Shown: piece after piece, positions 7,704 through 15,245 of the stretch
How the letters are laid out: every line of letters starts with the position of its first letter
Numbering within the stretch: the stretch's first letter is position 1
Translations under genes and position numbers: made by a program
Notes under the pieces: generated by a model
The model's input: the letters and a program-made list of their open reading frames with translations, nothing else
The model's database searches: none
Told to the model about the DNA's origin: nothing
Assembly (NCBI GenBank): GCA_946479615.1
Contig: CAMLGR010000080.1
Span: forward strand, 1 to 21,129
Source: an uncultured Bacteroidota bacterium
GTDB lineage: Bacteria; Bacteroidota; Bacteroidia; Chitinophagales; Chitinophagaceae
Direction: 5' to 3'
Length of the DNA: 21,129 nucleotides

Positions 7704-8306
7704 ATGGATACAATGAGACCTTTTTTAACTTACCTGCGAAGGTTCGTCTCGATAACTGAAGACGAATTCACCAGGTGTCTTGAACCTATCATCAAGATCA
7801 GACGGTTTGGTAAAAGAGATTATGTTACCAAAGCCGGAGAGATAGAGAACAACTTCAACTTCATTGTAAAAGGGCTGGTAAGAAAATATTATAAGAAAAA
7901 CAGTACCGAGATCAATACACAAATTTCAATGGAGGGACATATCATTCTCAGCCAGGAATCCTTTCATAGCCGCAAGCCTTCAGAATATTTTGTAGAAACG
8001 ATTGAATCTTCCGTGCTCATTTCTATCGGGCATGATGATCTTGAAAAATTATATGCGCAGTCAAAAAAGATGGAACACCTGGGACGGCTTATCATTACAC
8101 ATACCATGGTGATAAAAGACCGCTGGCAAATGCAGATGATCAAAATGACACCGCGCGAACGGTTCCTGAATTTCATTATGAAAAATCCTGAATTGCTGCA
8201 ACGTGTTCCGCAAAAACATCTCGCCTCTTATCTCAACATCAAACCCGAAACCTTCAGCCGTTTCAAACACCTGTTGAAGGGAAGTTCGAAGAATGCAGCT
8301 GCGTAG
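7704..8306 (+). CDS. Crp/Fnr-family transcriptional regulator
   Basis: 200 aa from the chosen start. Residues about 10-115 form the cyclic-nucleotide-binding-like sensor barrel (RRFGKRDYVTKAGEIENNFNFIVKGLVRKYY), a long dimer helix follows, and a C-terminal helix-turn-helix shows PQKHLASYLNIKPETFSRFKHLL. The cAMP-contacting RxS and GE segments are not convincingly conserved, as in many Bacteroidota members, so the effector is unknown. There are no Cys clusters for an Fnr-type iron-sulfur centre. The start at 7704 (MDTMRPFL) follows the promoter and removes 34 unlikely residues. It is divergent from icd and convergent with mntH; its target is not shown by context. Confidence 0.87.
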   Translation: MDTMRPFLTYLRRFVSITEDEFTRCLEPIIKIRRFGKRDYVTKAGEIENNFNFIVKGLVRKYYKKNSTEINTQISMEGHIILSQESFHSRKPSEYFVETIESSVLISIGHDDLEKLYAQSKKMEHLGRLIITHTMVIKDRWQMQMIKMTPRERFLNFIMKNPELLQRVPQKHLASYLNIKPETFSRFKHLLKGSSKNAAA

Positions 8307-8443
8307 GATGTCTGAACCAGGATTTGGAGGATTAATAGGACTTTTGGAAGACAACAATAATATTGATTGCTTTTTATAGTCTTAAATGAAAAGATTCATT
8401 TCCTCACAATCCCATTAATCCCACAAATCCGGGTTCAGACATC
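8307..8443. repeat. Inverted repeat with GATGTCTGAACC ends (family G)
   Basis: Arms at 8307-8340 and 8409-8443 begin and end with GATGTCTGAACC and its exact reverse complement. The inner halves (GGATTTG..GGATTAAT) are 7-8 bp iterons. The ~68-base centre is AT-rich. The element fills the whole gap between convergent genes: it starts at the base after the regulator stop and ends one base before the mntH stop codon. It probably serves as a 3' structure for both. Confidence 0.85.
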
Positions 8444-8444
8444 T

Positions 8445-10331
8445 TTAAAGATTCACCACCAGCACCGGTATCTTCAACTCATGTCTTACTGTATTGATGG
8501 TTTCACCATAGATCAGGTCCTTTATGCCGGTATGACCATGCGCACCGATGACAAGCATTTCGGCTTTTGCATCTTTGACCAATCGTACGATTTCTTTGGC
8601 GCGGCTGCCAAAACCAATCCTGGCTTCTGCATTAAATCCTCTTTCCTTTAACTGGTTCGCATAAAAAACCAGATGCTCTTTATCTTTTTCCGTTTCAAGA
8701 TCATCGCTTTGATGATCGTATAAACGCGCCTGCACACTTTCCACCACATGAACCAGCACATAAGTAGAATTGGCGGTTCCTTGCCCGAGTGCATGCGATA
8801 ATAACCGGGGATCATTCTCACTGAAATCAAGTGCAACAGCAATTTTTGTATAAGAAGGAATCGACAGCGACTGCAAAGCAATAGCTTCCGGGTGCATCTG
8901 CACCTGTACATGCTTCAGTGTTCTTTTGATCAGCGGGTATAGGATAGTAATGAGCAATAAGGTGATAAACAAAATGCCTCCGATGATGATCACTACTTTC
9001 CAGAACAGGTTATTCGATGTAACAAAATAATCGGCGGCCTGCCCGATCACCATATTCAGGTTGAGGTATACCAATACAGCCGTGATCACCCAGGCTGTTA
9101 CTTGTGTAGGAGGTTTTATCGCAAAACTTCCCATTGTTTTTTTATCACTTACAAAATGGATCAGGGGAATGACGGCAAAACCCAGTTGTAAACTTAGGAT
9201 CACCTGGCTCAATATCAGCAAGGCATCGATATTGTTTTCACCATTGATAAGAATAACGATAACGGCGGGAATGATCGCGATCAACCTGGTCATTAATCTT
9301 CTTACCCAGGGATTGATCCGCAGGCGCAGGTATCCTTCCATGACGATCTGGCCGGCAAGTGTACCTGTTACCGTAGAACTTTGTCCGGCGGCGATCAACG
9401 CCACGGCAAACAGGACCGGCGCCAGCTTAGTGCCTAATAGCTTATCGAGTAATAAATGCGCATCCTTTATTTCAGCCACATCTGTTCTTCCTGTTTTGAA
9501 AAATACGGCGGCGGCTAGCACGAGAATAGCGGCATTGACAAAGAAGGCCAGGTTCAAAGCGATCGTCGTGTCCAGGAAATTCAGCTTTAATGCTTTTTTG
9601 ATACCTTCTTTACTTCGTTTGATCTTTCTTGTTTGTACCAATGCCGAGTGCAGGTATAAATTATGCGGCATGACAGTAGCACCGATAATACCGATGGCGA
9701 TATACAAAGCGCTGTCGCCTGGAATATGAGGTACGAAACCTTTGACAACCTCACCAAAATCGGGTTTGGCTAATACGATCTCCACCAAGAATGAAGCGCC
9801 GATAATGAATACAAGTGCAACAATGAATGCTTCCATCTTTCGCATGCCCAATCGTTGCAACAGCAATAATAAAAAGGTGTCCAGTACAGTCAGCAGCACT
9901 CCCCAGATCAAAGGAAGACCGGTGAGTAATTGAATACCAATTGCCATTCCCAATACTTCGGCCAGGTCGCAGGCCGCGATAGCGATCTCTGCCAATACAT
10001 ACAATGAAAGGTTGGTGAACCGCGGATAGGTTTCGCGGTTGGCCTGGGCCAGGTCTCTTCTCCGCACAATTCCTAAACGTGCTGACAGACTTTGCAGTAA
10101 CAAGGCCATCAGGTTGCTCATCAGCAATACCCATATCAGCGTATAACCAAATTTACTGCCGCCGGCCAGGTCAGTGGCCCAGTTGCCCGGGTCCATATAA
10201 CCTACACTAACGAGATAGGCCGGTCCGAAGAAAGCAAAGATCTTTCTCCAGATGGACCGTTGGGGAACAGTGGTATCTATACTTTCATGGACCTCGCTCA
10301 GCGAAAGATCGTGTTGATGATCAGTTTTCAT
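8445..10331 (-). CDS. mntH: Nramp-family Mn2+/Fe2+ transporter fused to a universal stress protein domain
   Basis: 628 aa. Residues 30 to about 470 are an Nramp transporter with about 11 hydrophobic segments and both signature metal-site motifs: DPGN at 47-50 in TM1 and MPHNLYLHS at 221-229 in TM6. It imports Mn2+ (and other divalent metals) with protons across the inner membrane. About residues 488-628 form a cytoplasmic UspA domain (KIAVALDFSEND start; nucleotide-loop-like GAHGHTGIKDLIYGET, with Glu where Ser/Thr is usual after the last Gly). Stand-alone MntH is about 410-450 aa, so the Usp tail is an addition, seen also in other Bacteroidota. The Usp part may sense nucleotide or stress state and adjust transport; that is inference. 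The start overlaps the mntR stop by 11 bases, so the two are translationally coupled. Confidence 0.95.
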   Translation of the reverse strand: MKTDHQHDLSLSEVHESIDTTVPQRSIWRKIFAFFGPAYLVSVGYMDPGNWATDLAGGSKFGYTLIWVLLMSNLMALLLQSLSARLGIVRRRDLAQANRETYPRFTNLSLYVLAEIAIAACDLAEVLGMAIGIQLLTGLPLIWGVLLTVLDTFLLLLLQRLGMRKMEAFIVALVFIIGASFLVEIVLAKPDFGEVVKGFVPHIPGDSALYIAIGIIGATVMPHNLYLHSALVQTRKIKRSKEGIKKALKLNFLDTTIALNLAFFVNAAILVLAAAVFFKTGRTDVAEIKDAHLLLDKLLGTKLAPVLFAVALIAAGQSSTVTGTLAGQIVMEGYLRLRINPWVRRLMTRLIAIIPAVIVILINGENNIDALLILSQVILSLQLGFAVIPLIHFVSDKKTMGSFAIKPPTQVTAWVITAVLVYLNLNMVIGQAADYFVTSNNLFWKVVIIIGGILFITLLLITILYPLIKRTLKHVQVQMHPEAIALQSLSIPSYTKIAVALDFSENDPRLLSHALGQGTANSTYVLVHVVESVQARLYDHQSDDLETEKDKEHLVFYANQLKERGFNAEARIGFGSRAKEIVRLVKDAKAEMLVIGAHGHTGIKDLIYGETINTVRHELKIPVLVVNL

Positions 10332-10983
10332 ACTTCACATAAATATTTTTGGCAAGCTCCCAACTGATATTGGCGGCAGACTGCTGCCGTACTTTTATTT
10401 CCAATGATTGGTCAAAATTGAATTTTCGTTTTACTTCCAGTTTGGTGCCGATGCCAATCTTCATATGTCCGAGCAATTCGAGCATTTCAGTGGATTGATC
10501 GCTTACATGACCCACGGTTGCGGCTTTATTCAGCGGAAGTTCTGTCAGGCATACCTGTTTGCTGGTCTCTATTTTACCATTGCTGTCGGGTATCGGGTCG
10601 CCATGTGGATCGAAACGCGGGAATCCCAGGAATTCATCGAGCTTATCGATCAGTTTTTTATTACTTACGTGTTCCAGGTCCTCGGCTACCATATGTACTT
10701 CATCCCAGCTGAATTTTAATTTTTCTGCCAGGAAAAATTCCCAGAGCCGGTGACGGCGGATGATGAGCAGCGCCACTTTGTTTCCTTCTGTTGTAAGGCG
10801 GAAACCACGGTAGGCCTTATAATGTACCAGTTTCTTTGTGCGGAGCTTCTTCATCATATCCGTCACGGAAGCGGGACGGGTCTGCAGCTCTGCCGAAAGC
10901 TCATTGGTGGTCACTGTTCCGTCTTTCTGAAGATGGAAGATGGCCTTGATATAATTCTCTTCACTGGTAGAATAGTTCAGCAC
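10321..10983 (-). CDS. mntR: DtxR/MntR-family metal-dependent repressor
   Basis: 220 aa with a GTG start. Domain order: N-terminal winged helix (about 1-62, including TTNELSAELQTRPASVTDMMKKL), metal-binding/dimer domain (RRHRLWEFFLAEKL... EVHMVAEDLEHV.. FPRFDPHGDPIP), and a C-terminal FeoA/SH3-like domain (about 150-220). The His/Glu residues of the metal site are visible in HMVAEDLEH and in the N-terminal EENYI. Its coupling to mntH and the palindrome on its promoter point to Mn2+-responsive repression of this operon, including itself. Fe2+ as co-repressor cannot be excluded by sequence alone. The GTG start is supported by the alignment of the N-terminus (YSTSEENYIKAIF) and by a promoter 20 bases upstream. 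Confidence 0.94.
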   Translation of the reverse strand: MLNYSTSEENYIKAIFHLQKDGTVTTNELSAELQTRPASVTDMMKKLRTKKLVHYKAYRGFRLTTEGNKVALLIIRRHRLWEFFLAEKLKFSWDEVHMVAEDLEHVSNKKLIDKLDEFLGFPRFDPHGDPIPDSNGKIETSKQVCLTELPLNKAATVGHVSDQSTEMLELLGHMKIGIGTKLEVKRKFNFDQSLEIKVRQQSAANISWELAKNIYVKYEN

Positions 10984-10995
10984 AGCTAAAATTAT

Positions 10996-11013
10996 TTTTA
11001 GACAAACCTAAAA
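10996..11013. promoter_or_regulatory. MntR operator-like palindrome
   Basis: TTTTAG-N6-CTAAAA is a perfect 18-bp dyad resembling DtxR/MntR-family operators (TTAGG/CCTAA half sites). It lies 13 bases before the mntR start and covers the -7 promoter box, so bound repressor would block polymerase. Confidence 0.7.
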
Positions 11014-11034
11014 TATTTTGATGAGAATAGCAAA
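11003..11034 (-). promoter_or_regulatory. Promoter of the mntR-mntH operon
   Basis: On the minus strand TTTG (11031-11034), 20 bases, TAGGTTTG (11003-11010): an exact match to the Bacteroidota consensus, with the -7 box inside the operator palindrome. Confidence 0.75.
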
Positions 11035-11036
11035 AG

Positions 11037-11072
11037 GAAGGGGATTGGGAAATTGATTTCCAAATTTCACAA
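11037..11072. repeat. Single arm of GGGAAATT-type repeat (family E-like)
   Basis: Degenerate units (gggattgg, gaaattga, tttccaaa, tttcac) like those at 18449-18555, with a small GGAAAT-TG-ATTTCC hairpin (11048-11061). It lies in the divergent gap between mntR and the lipoprotein gene. Confidence 0.4.
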
Positions 11073-11124
11073 TTCACCCAACTCTGGCCAGAATCGCTTA
11101 ATTTGCCGCTCCAACGAAGCGGTT

Positions 11125-12093
11125 ATGGCAAGAATCAGCAGCTATTTTATTATTATTTTTTCAATAGCCTTACTGGCAGGTTGTAAATCCAAAAAAAAGA
11201 TATCACTTTCTGGAGAGGATAAGGTGGAGTATAGTGATTTTGTGGATTTTTTTCCCGTAGTCAAACTGCCTTACCAGTTCGAGGATAAGACACTCCTGAA
11301 AAAAGAAAATGATTCCCTCCTTATCAGTTACAACGTCTTTACACAATTCATTCCCGATTCGGTGATCACGAAAGTGTGGGGAAAAGGGGTGAAACCAAAG
11401 ATCTACCCGATGGCGAAAGCGATAAAGGAAGACACGTATCTTTTTGCCAATACAATATCAGGCAATAAACGTGTTGCTTTTGTGTTGGCCTTTGATAAAA
11501 AGGAAAAGTTTATCGCCGGCATGCCTTTATTGCAACCCGATCAGTCAAGCGCTACACAACAGAGCGCAGGTATCGACAGCAGGCTTACGTTATCGAAAAA
11601 CATTACCCGCAAAAATGCAGATGGCAGTACCAGCGATGGCAAGGACGTATACGTGTTAAACAACGATGCGCATGATTTTATGTTGATCATGACCGATGCA
11701 TTGGATGAAAAAGCGGCGGAGCTGATTAACCCGATCGATACCTTATCGCGCAAACAAAAATATGCGGCGGATTATGGTTCCGGGAAAATGAACCTGGCTT
11801 CTTTCCGTGATGGAAAAAGAGCAGACCGGCTTAATTTTTTTATTCATTTTGAAAAAAACAACGGGGAATGTACCGGTGAATTAAAAGGGGTCGCGATTAT
11901 GAAGACCGCTACGCAGGCCGAGTATCATGAACCGGGAGATCCCTGCGGTTTGCAATTCAACTTTACTGCTTCGGGGGTTAAAATAACAGAACTGGGCGGA
12001 TGCGGTTCCCGCCGGGGGCTCCGTTGCGCCTTTGATGGATTTTACCCGAGAAAGAAAGAAATCAAACCAAAAACTACAAAAACCAGGAAATAA
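11125..12093 (+). CDS. Lipoprotein of unknown function
   Basis: 322 aa. A signal peptide with lipobox ALLAGC (Cys20) is followed by KSKKK, so it is a lipid-anchored envelope protein. The body has no family I can name: the first part alternates short strands (FFPVVKLPYQFEDKTLLKK), the middle is rich in Asp/Lys, and the C-terminal ~70 residues carry spaced cysteines (GECTGEL, DPCGLQF, GGCGSRRGLRCAFDGFYPRKK) that could form disulfides in a small beta domain. The start at 11125 is chosen because it places the signal peptide at the N-terminus; the in-frame ATG at 11053 would put 24 polar residues in front of it. Transcribed on its own, divergent from mntR; it does not look Mn-related by sequence. 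Confidence 0.82.
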   Translation: MARISSYFIIIFSIALLAGCKSKKKISLSGEDKVEYSDFVDFFPVVKLPYQFEDKTLLKKENDSLLISYNVFTQFIPDSVITKVWGKGVKPKIYPMAKAIKEDTYLFANTISGNKRVAFVLAFDKKEKFIAGMPLLQPDQSSATQQSAGIDSRLTLSKNITRKNADGSTSDGKDVYVLNNDAHDFMLIMTDALDEKAAELINPIDTLSRKQKYAADYGSGKMNLASFRDGKRADRLNFFIHFEKNNGECTGELKGVAIMKTATQAEYHEPGDPCGLQFNFTASGVKITELGGCGSRRGLRCAFDGFYPRKKEIKPKTTKTRK

Positions 12094-12178
12094 CTGGAAA
12101 ATAAAATGAAGAAGGGCCGGGGCTATAAAATTTCCCGATTAACGTATATCTTGCGCCTTCGTGTAAAAACAACACAAT

Positions 12179-13834
12179 ATGAGTTTTACCAATTTTCAGG
12201 TTCCGTACACTATTGAACAGAATTATTCGAAGAAAGTGGCTTATTTCTCCATGGAGTTTGCTATTCACCAACCCTTAAAGATCTACAGCGGCGGACTTGG
12301 CTTTCTCGCCGGTTCACATTTACGCAGCGCTTACGAACTGGGTCAGAATATGATCGCTGTCGGTATTTTGTGGAAATACGGTTATTATGACCAGGAAAGA
12401 AACCAGGACCAGACACTGGACGTAAGCTGGAATGAAAAGCAGTATAGTTTTTTGGAAGATACCGGCATCAAGTTTCAGATCAATGTACATGAGCACCCGG
12501 TTTGGGTGAAGGTATATTATCTCAATCCTGAAACATTTAAATCGGCTCCTTTATTCCTGCTGAGCACGGATATGCCGGAGAACGATTATGTATCGCAAAC
12601 GATCACGCACCGCTTGTATGATGCGAATGTGGCAACGAAAGTAGCGCAGTTCATTCTGCTGGGTGTTGGCGGTGCCAAACTGGTAGATATTTTAGGATTC
12701 AACCCTGAACTCTATCATTTAAATGAAGCACATGCACTGTCTTCCGTATTTTATCTCTACAGCAAATTCAACCGTAAGATAGAAGAAGTAAAAAAGCGTT
12801 TAGTCTTTACCACACATACACCGGAAGAGGCGGGGAATGAAAAGCATGATATTTATCTCTGTCATAAGATGAGTTATTTTTGTGGCCTGAGTGTGGATGA
12901 AGTGAAAAAGCTAACGGGTATCAAAGATGATGCATTCAATCACTCGCTGGTAGCTTTGCGGTTTGCGCATATAGCGAATGGCGTATCGCAATTACATGGT
13001 CATGTGGCAAGAGCGATGTGGAGTAAATATGAAGGCATTTGCCCGATCATTTCTATTACGAATGCACAGAATTACCGGTATTGGGCGGATAAACAATTAT
13101 ATCGTTTTAAAGAAGCGGCTGATGATTATGGTATCGATGACCGTAAGAAATACCTGAAGAAAAGGGCTTTTGAAATAGTAGCGGATCAAACAGGTAAATT
13201 ATTCAACCAGGATGTATTTACGATTGTATGGGCGCGCCGCTTTGCCGGTTACAAACGTGCCGGTATGATCACTTCGGATCAGAAACGATTTGAGAAATTA
13301 CTTAACAATAAAAAATATCCTGTTCAGATCATCTGGGCAGGTAAACCTTACCCGGTAGATCATCCTGCGATCAGTGAGTTCAATGAACTGGTGCACCTGA
13401 GCAAGCAATATAAAAATGTAGCGGTATTGATCGGTTATGAACTGGCATTATCCAAACGCCTGAAACAGGCGGCGGATTGCTGGTTGAATAATCCCCGTGT
13501 GCCAAGAGAAGCATCAGGTACGAGTGGTATGACCGGTGCTATGAATGGCGCGGTCAACTTTTCCACTGATGACGGATGGATACCTGAATTCATTAACCAT
13601 GGTCATAATGGATTTGTAGTGCCCAAAGCCGATTATGCAAATATGTCCGTGCATGACCAGGATATGTATGATCTGAATTGTATTTATGAAATCCTGGAAA
13701 AAGAGATCATCCCATTATATTATGATGATTATCCCACCTGGCGGCAGATCATGAAAAATAGTATGCAGGACGTGCGTTTTCAATTTGAAAGTAACAGGAT
13801 GGCGCATGAGTATTATTCGTTACTGTATAAGTAG
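12179..13834 (+). CDS. Short GT35-like alpha-glucan phosphorylase homologue lacking the PLP lysine
   Basis: 551 aa against about 800 for usual glycogen phosphorylases; it lacks the N-terminal extension seen in the Thermotoga-type subfamily it resembles. Conserved blocks: KVAYFSMEFAIH and YSGGLGFLAG (21-45), NEAHALSSVF (182-191), FTTHTPEEAG (210-219), WARRFAGYKRAGM (351-363, phosphate-contacting Arg/Lys), VQIIWAGKPYP (382-392), CWLNNPRVPREASGTSGM (434-451). In active GT35 enzymes the block continues M-K, with Lys forming the Schiff base to pyridoxal phosphate. Here the residue is Thr452 (codon 13532-13534). Phosphorolysis by the usual mechanism is therefore doubtful; a non-PLP transferase, a glucan-binding or regulatory role, or a changed cofactor are open. 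Nearby is an exported alpha-amylase. Family fold is secure, activity is not. Confidence 0.88.
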   Translation: MSFTNFQVPYTIEQNYSKKVAYFSMEFAIHQPLKIYSGGLGFLAGSHLRSAYELGQNMIAVGILWKYGYYDQERNQDQTLDVSWNEKQYSFLEDTGIKFQINVHEHPVWVKVYYLNPETFKSAPLFLLSTDMPENDYVSQTITHRLYDANVATKVAQFILLGVGGAKLVDILGFNPELYHLNEAHALSSVFYLYSKFNRKIEEVKKRLVFTTHTPEEAGNEKHDIYLCHKMSYFCGLSVDEVKKLTGIKDDAFNHSLVALRFAHIANGVSQLHGHVARAMWSKYEGICPIISITNAQNYRYWADKQLYRFKEAADDYGIDDRKKYLKKRAFEIVADQTGKLFNQDVFTIVWARRFAGYKRAGMITSDQKRFEKLLNNKKYPVQIIWAGKPYPVDHPAISEFNELVHLSKQYKNVAVLIGYELALSKRLKQAADCWLNNPRVPREASGTSGMTGAMNGAVNFSTDDGWIPEFINHGHNGFVVPKADYANMSVHDQDMYDLNCIYEILEKEIIPLYYDDYPTWRQIMKNSMQDVRFQFESNRMAHEYYSLLYK

Positions 13835-13862
13835 TGAGTGGTGAATGGTCAATAGTGAATGG
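13835..13862. repeat. Single arm of GTGAATG heptamers (family A)
   Basis: Starts at the base after the phosphorylase stop and reads tgagtg-gtgaatg-gtcaata-gtgaatg, close to the outer arms at 2249-2422. It is followed by the CTATGTG hairpin, repeating the A-B association seen there. Confidence 0.7.
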
Positions 13863-13868
13863 AGCTTC

Positions 13869-13900
13869 AGTCTATGTGAAACATAGGTTTCACATAGACT
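13869..13900. terminator. Perfect CTATGTG hairpin between convergent genes (family B)
   Basis: AGTCTATGTGAAAC and its exact reverse complement (13869-13882, 13887-13900) around an ATAG loop form a 14-bp stem. The right end touches the ispH stop codon. It probably serves as a 3' hairpin for both convergent genes, although there is no long T tract. Confidence 0.6.
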
Positions 13901-15126
13901 TATGAAAATTCATTCATTACCTGGTCGATGTTTTTTTCGGTAGGATAGAAGGAGACAAGTTTTTTTATCACTCCTTCTACAATCGCATCAGGGCAGGAAG
14001 CGCCGCTGGTAAGAAGAATTCGTACAGGGGTTTTTGCGGGCAGGTACTCTTGGGTAAGTAATTCCTGTTTGGTGTGAAAGTTATAATGGAGTATTTCTTT
14101 ATCCGAAATTATTTTTTCTTCGCTGCTGATAAAATAAGTAAGTAGTTTTTCCTCGCATAATTCCACGAGATGCGAAGTATTGGATGAATTATAACCGCCC
14201 ACCACTACGGCAAGGTCAGCTGCAGTTTCCAGCATACCTGTAACCGCGCTTTGGTTATCATTCGTTGCATAACATAAGGTGTCTCTTGTATCTGCAAACC
14301 GTTCCCCAACGGTGAGCGGCGTCAACTGGTATTTATCGGTCATTGCCTGTTTGAGAAAATCGGCGATTGCCTGTGTATCGCTGGCCAGCATGGTGGTTTG
14401 ATTGACGACGCCAATCCGTTCAAGGTCTTTTTCCGCATTGAAATTCTCTGAATACTGCCCTTTGAATTCATCATAGAATTGCGAAGCCTTCTTCTCCCCG
14501 GTTATATATTTCGCTAACTCTTTTGCCTGCGCCATATCTTTTACCACTACGGAGGGCGCATTCACGGCTGCATGGGAAAATGTCGCTCTTGTTTCTTCAT
14601 GATTAGGCTTTCCATGAATAATGATGCTGTAGTTTTTCCTGGCGATCTGTTCACTGCGGTTCCACACCTTTTCTACAAAGGGGCAGGTAGTATTATATTT
14701 TTCAGTAGGAATGCCAATTTTATTGAGCTTGTCTTCGATTGCCAGCGTGGTTCCAAAAGCGGGAATGATCACGACATCTTCTGCGGTCAGTTCTTCAAAA
14801 GGAATTAACTGGTTGCCGTATGTGTCCTGTAAGAAAGTAACACCATGTGATTGCAGATCGGCATTTACCTGCGGGTTGTGGATCATCTCACTTAATAAAA
14901 AAATACGTTTGCCAGGATGCTGGTCAACCGTTTTAAAAGCGATCTCGATGGCATTTTCCACACCGTAACAAAAACCAAAATGGCGGGCAAGGTAAATATG
15001 AAGAGGGCCGAAGTCGAGAAGGGTGGGGGTAAAGTCTTTTTTCAACTTATCCATCTCCTTTCGCTTTTTTTTGACAGCGGCAACGAGGGGGCTCCGGTAA
15101 ATAAGGGGCACTTCAAAGCTCTTCAT
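13900..15126 (-). CDS. ispH: 4-hydroxy-3-methylbut-2-enyl diphosphate reductase (LytB/IspH)
   Basis: 408 aa, the long form typical of Bacteroidota (about 300 aa in Proteobacteria). It is the last enzyme of the MEP pathway, reducing HMBPP to IPP and DMAPP with a [4Fe-4S] cluster. The three cluster cysteines appear in RHFGFCYGVENAIE, YNTTCPFVEKVW and LTSGASCPDAIVEGVI, with HGKPNHEETRAT and the GGYNSSNTSHLVELC substrate block. The start at 15126 (MKSFEVPLIYRSPL) matches relatives; an upstream ATG at 15192 adds only residues encoded by a repeat arm. The electron donor could be the ferredoxin at 19621, as inference only. The promoter box lies just 5 bases before the ATG. Confidence 0.96.
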   Translation of the reverse strand: MKSFEVPLIYRSPLVAAVKKKRKEMDKLKKDFTPTLLDFGPLHIYLARHFGFCYGVENAIEIAFKTVDQHPGKRIFLLSEMIHNPQVNADLQSHGVTFLQDTYGNQLIPFEELTAEDVVIIPAFGTTLAIEDKLNKIGIPTEKYNTTCPFVEKVWNRSEQIARKNYSIIIHGKPNHEETRATFSHAAVNAPSVVVKDMAQAKELAKYITGEKKASQFYDEFKGQYSENFNAEKDLERIGVVNQTTMLASDTQAIADFLKQAMTDKYQLTPLTVGERFADTRDTLCYATNDNQSAVTGMLETAADLAVVVGGYNSSNTSHLVELCEEKLLTYFISSEEKIISDKEILHYNFHTKQELLTQEYLPAKTPVRILLTSGASCPDAIVEGVIKKLVSFYPTEKNIDQVMNEFS

Positions 15127-15130
15127 GCTG

Positions 15131-15138
15131 CAAAGATA
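15131..15138 (-). promoter_or_regulatory. Promoter box of ispH, nearly leaderless
   Basis: TATCTTTG matches TAnnTTTG exactly and ends 4 bases before the ATG at 15126, so transcription would start at or very near the start codon. No good upstream TTG was found. Confidence 0.4.
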
Positions 15139-15148
15139 TTCCAAATAA

Positions 15149-15213
15149 AGAATTATGAATAATGGGTTATAAATGGCAACCTCATCATTCATAATTCATA
15201 ACTCATAATTCCG
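15149..15213. repeat. Inverted repeat of AATTCATA-type heptamers (family F)
   Basis: The left arm (15149-15177) and right arm (15183-15213) are degenerate 7-bp units (gaattat, gaataat / attcata, actcata) in opposite orientation. Unlike most others here it lies in a divergent promoter region, between ispH and the amylase gene. Confidence 0.7.
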
Positions 15214-15222
15214 GCCGATTCG

Positions 15223-15230
15223 TACCTTTC
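15223..15230 (+). promoter_or_regulatory. Promoter box of the amylase gene
   Basis: TACCTTTC, one mismatch from TAnnTTTG, lies 15 bases before the ATG. The would-be -33 region overlaps the right arm of the F repeat. Confidence 0.35.
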
Positions 15231-15245
15231 GCTAAAATTGTACGG

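Noticed and set aside
9061..9729. 222-residue plus-strand frame inside mntH
   Set aside because: Antisense shadow of the Nramp membrane helices.
15127..15192. Longer N-terminus for IspH
   Set aside because: The extra residues come from the F repeat arm, and relatives begin at the MKSFEVP-type start.
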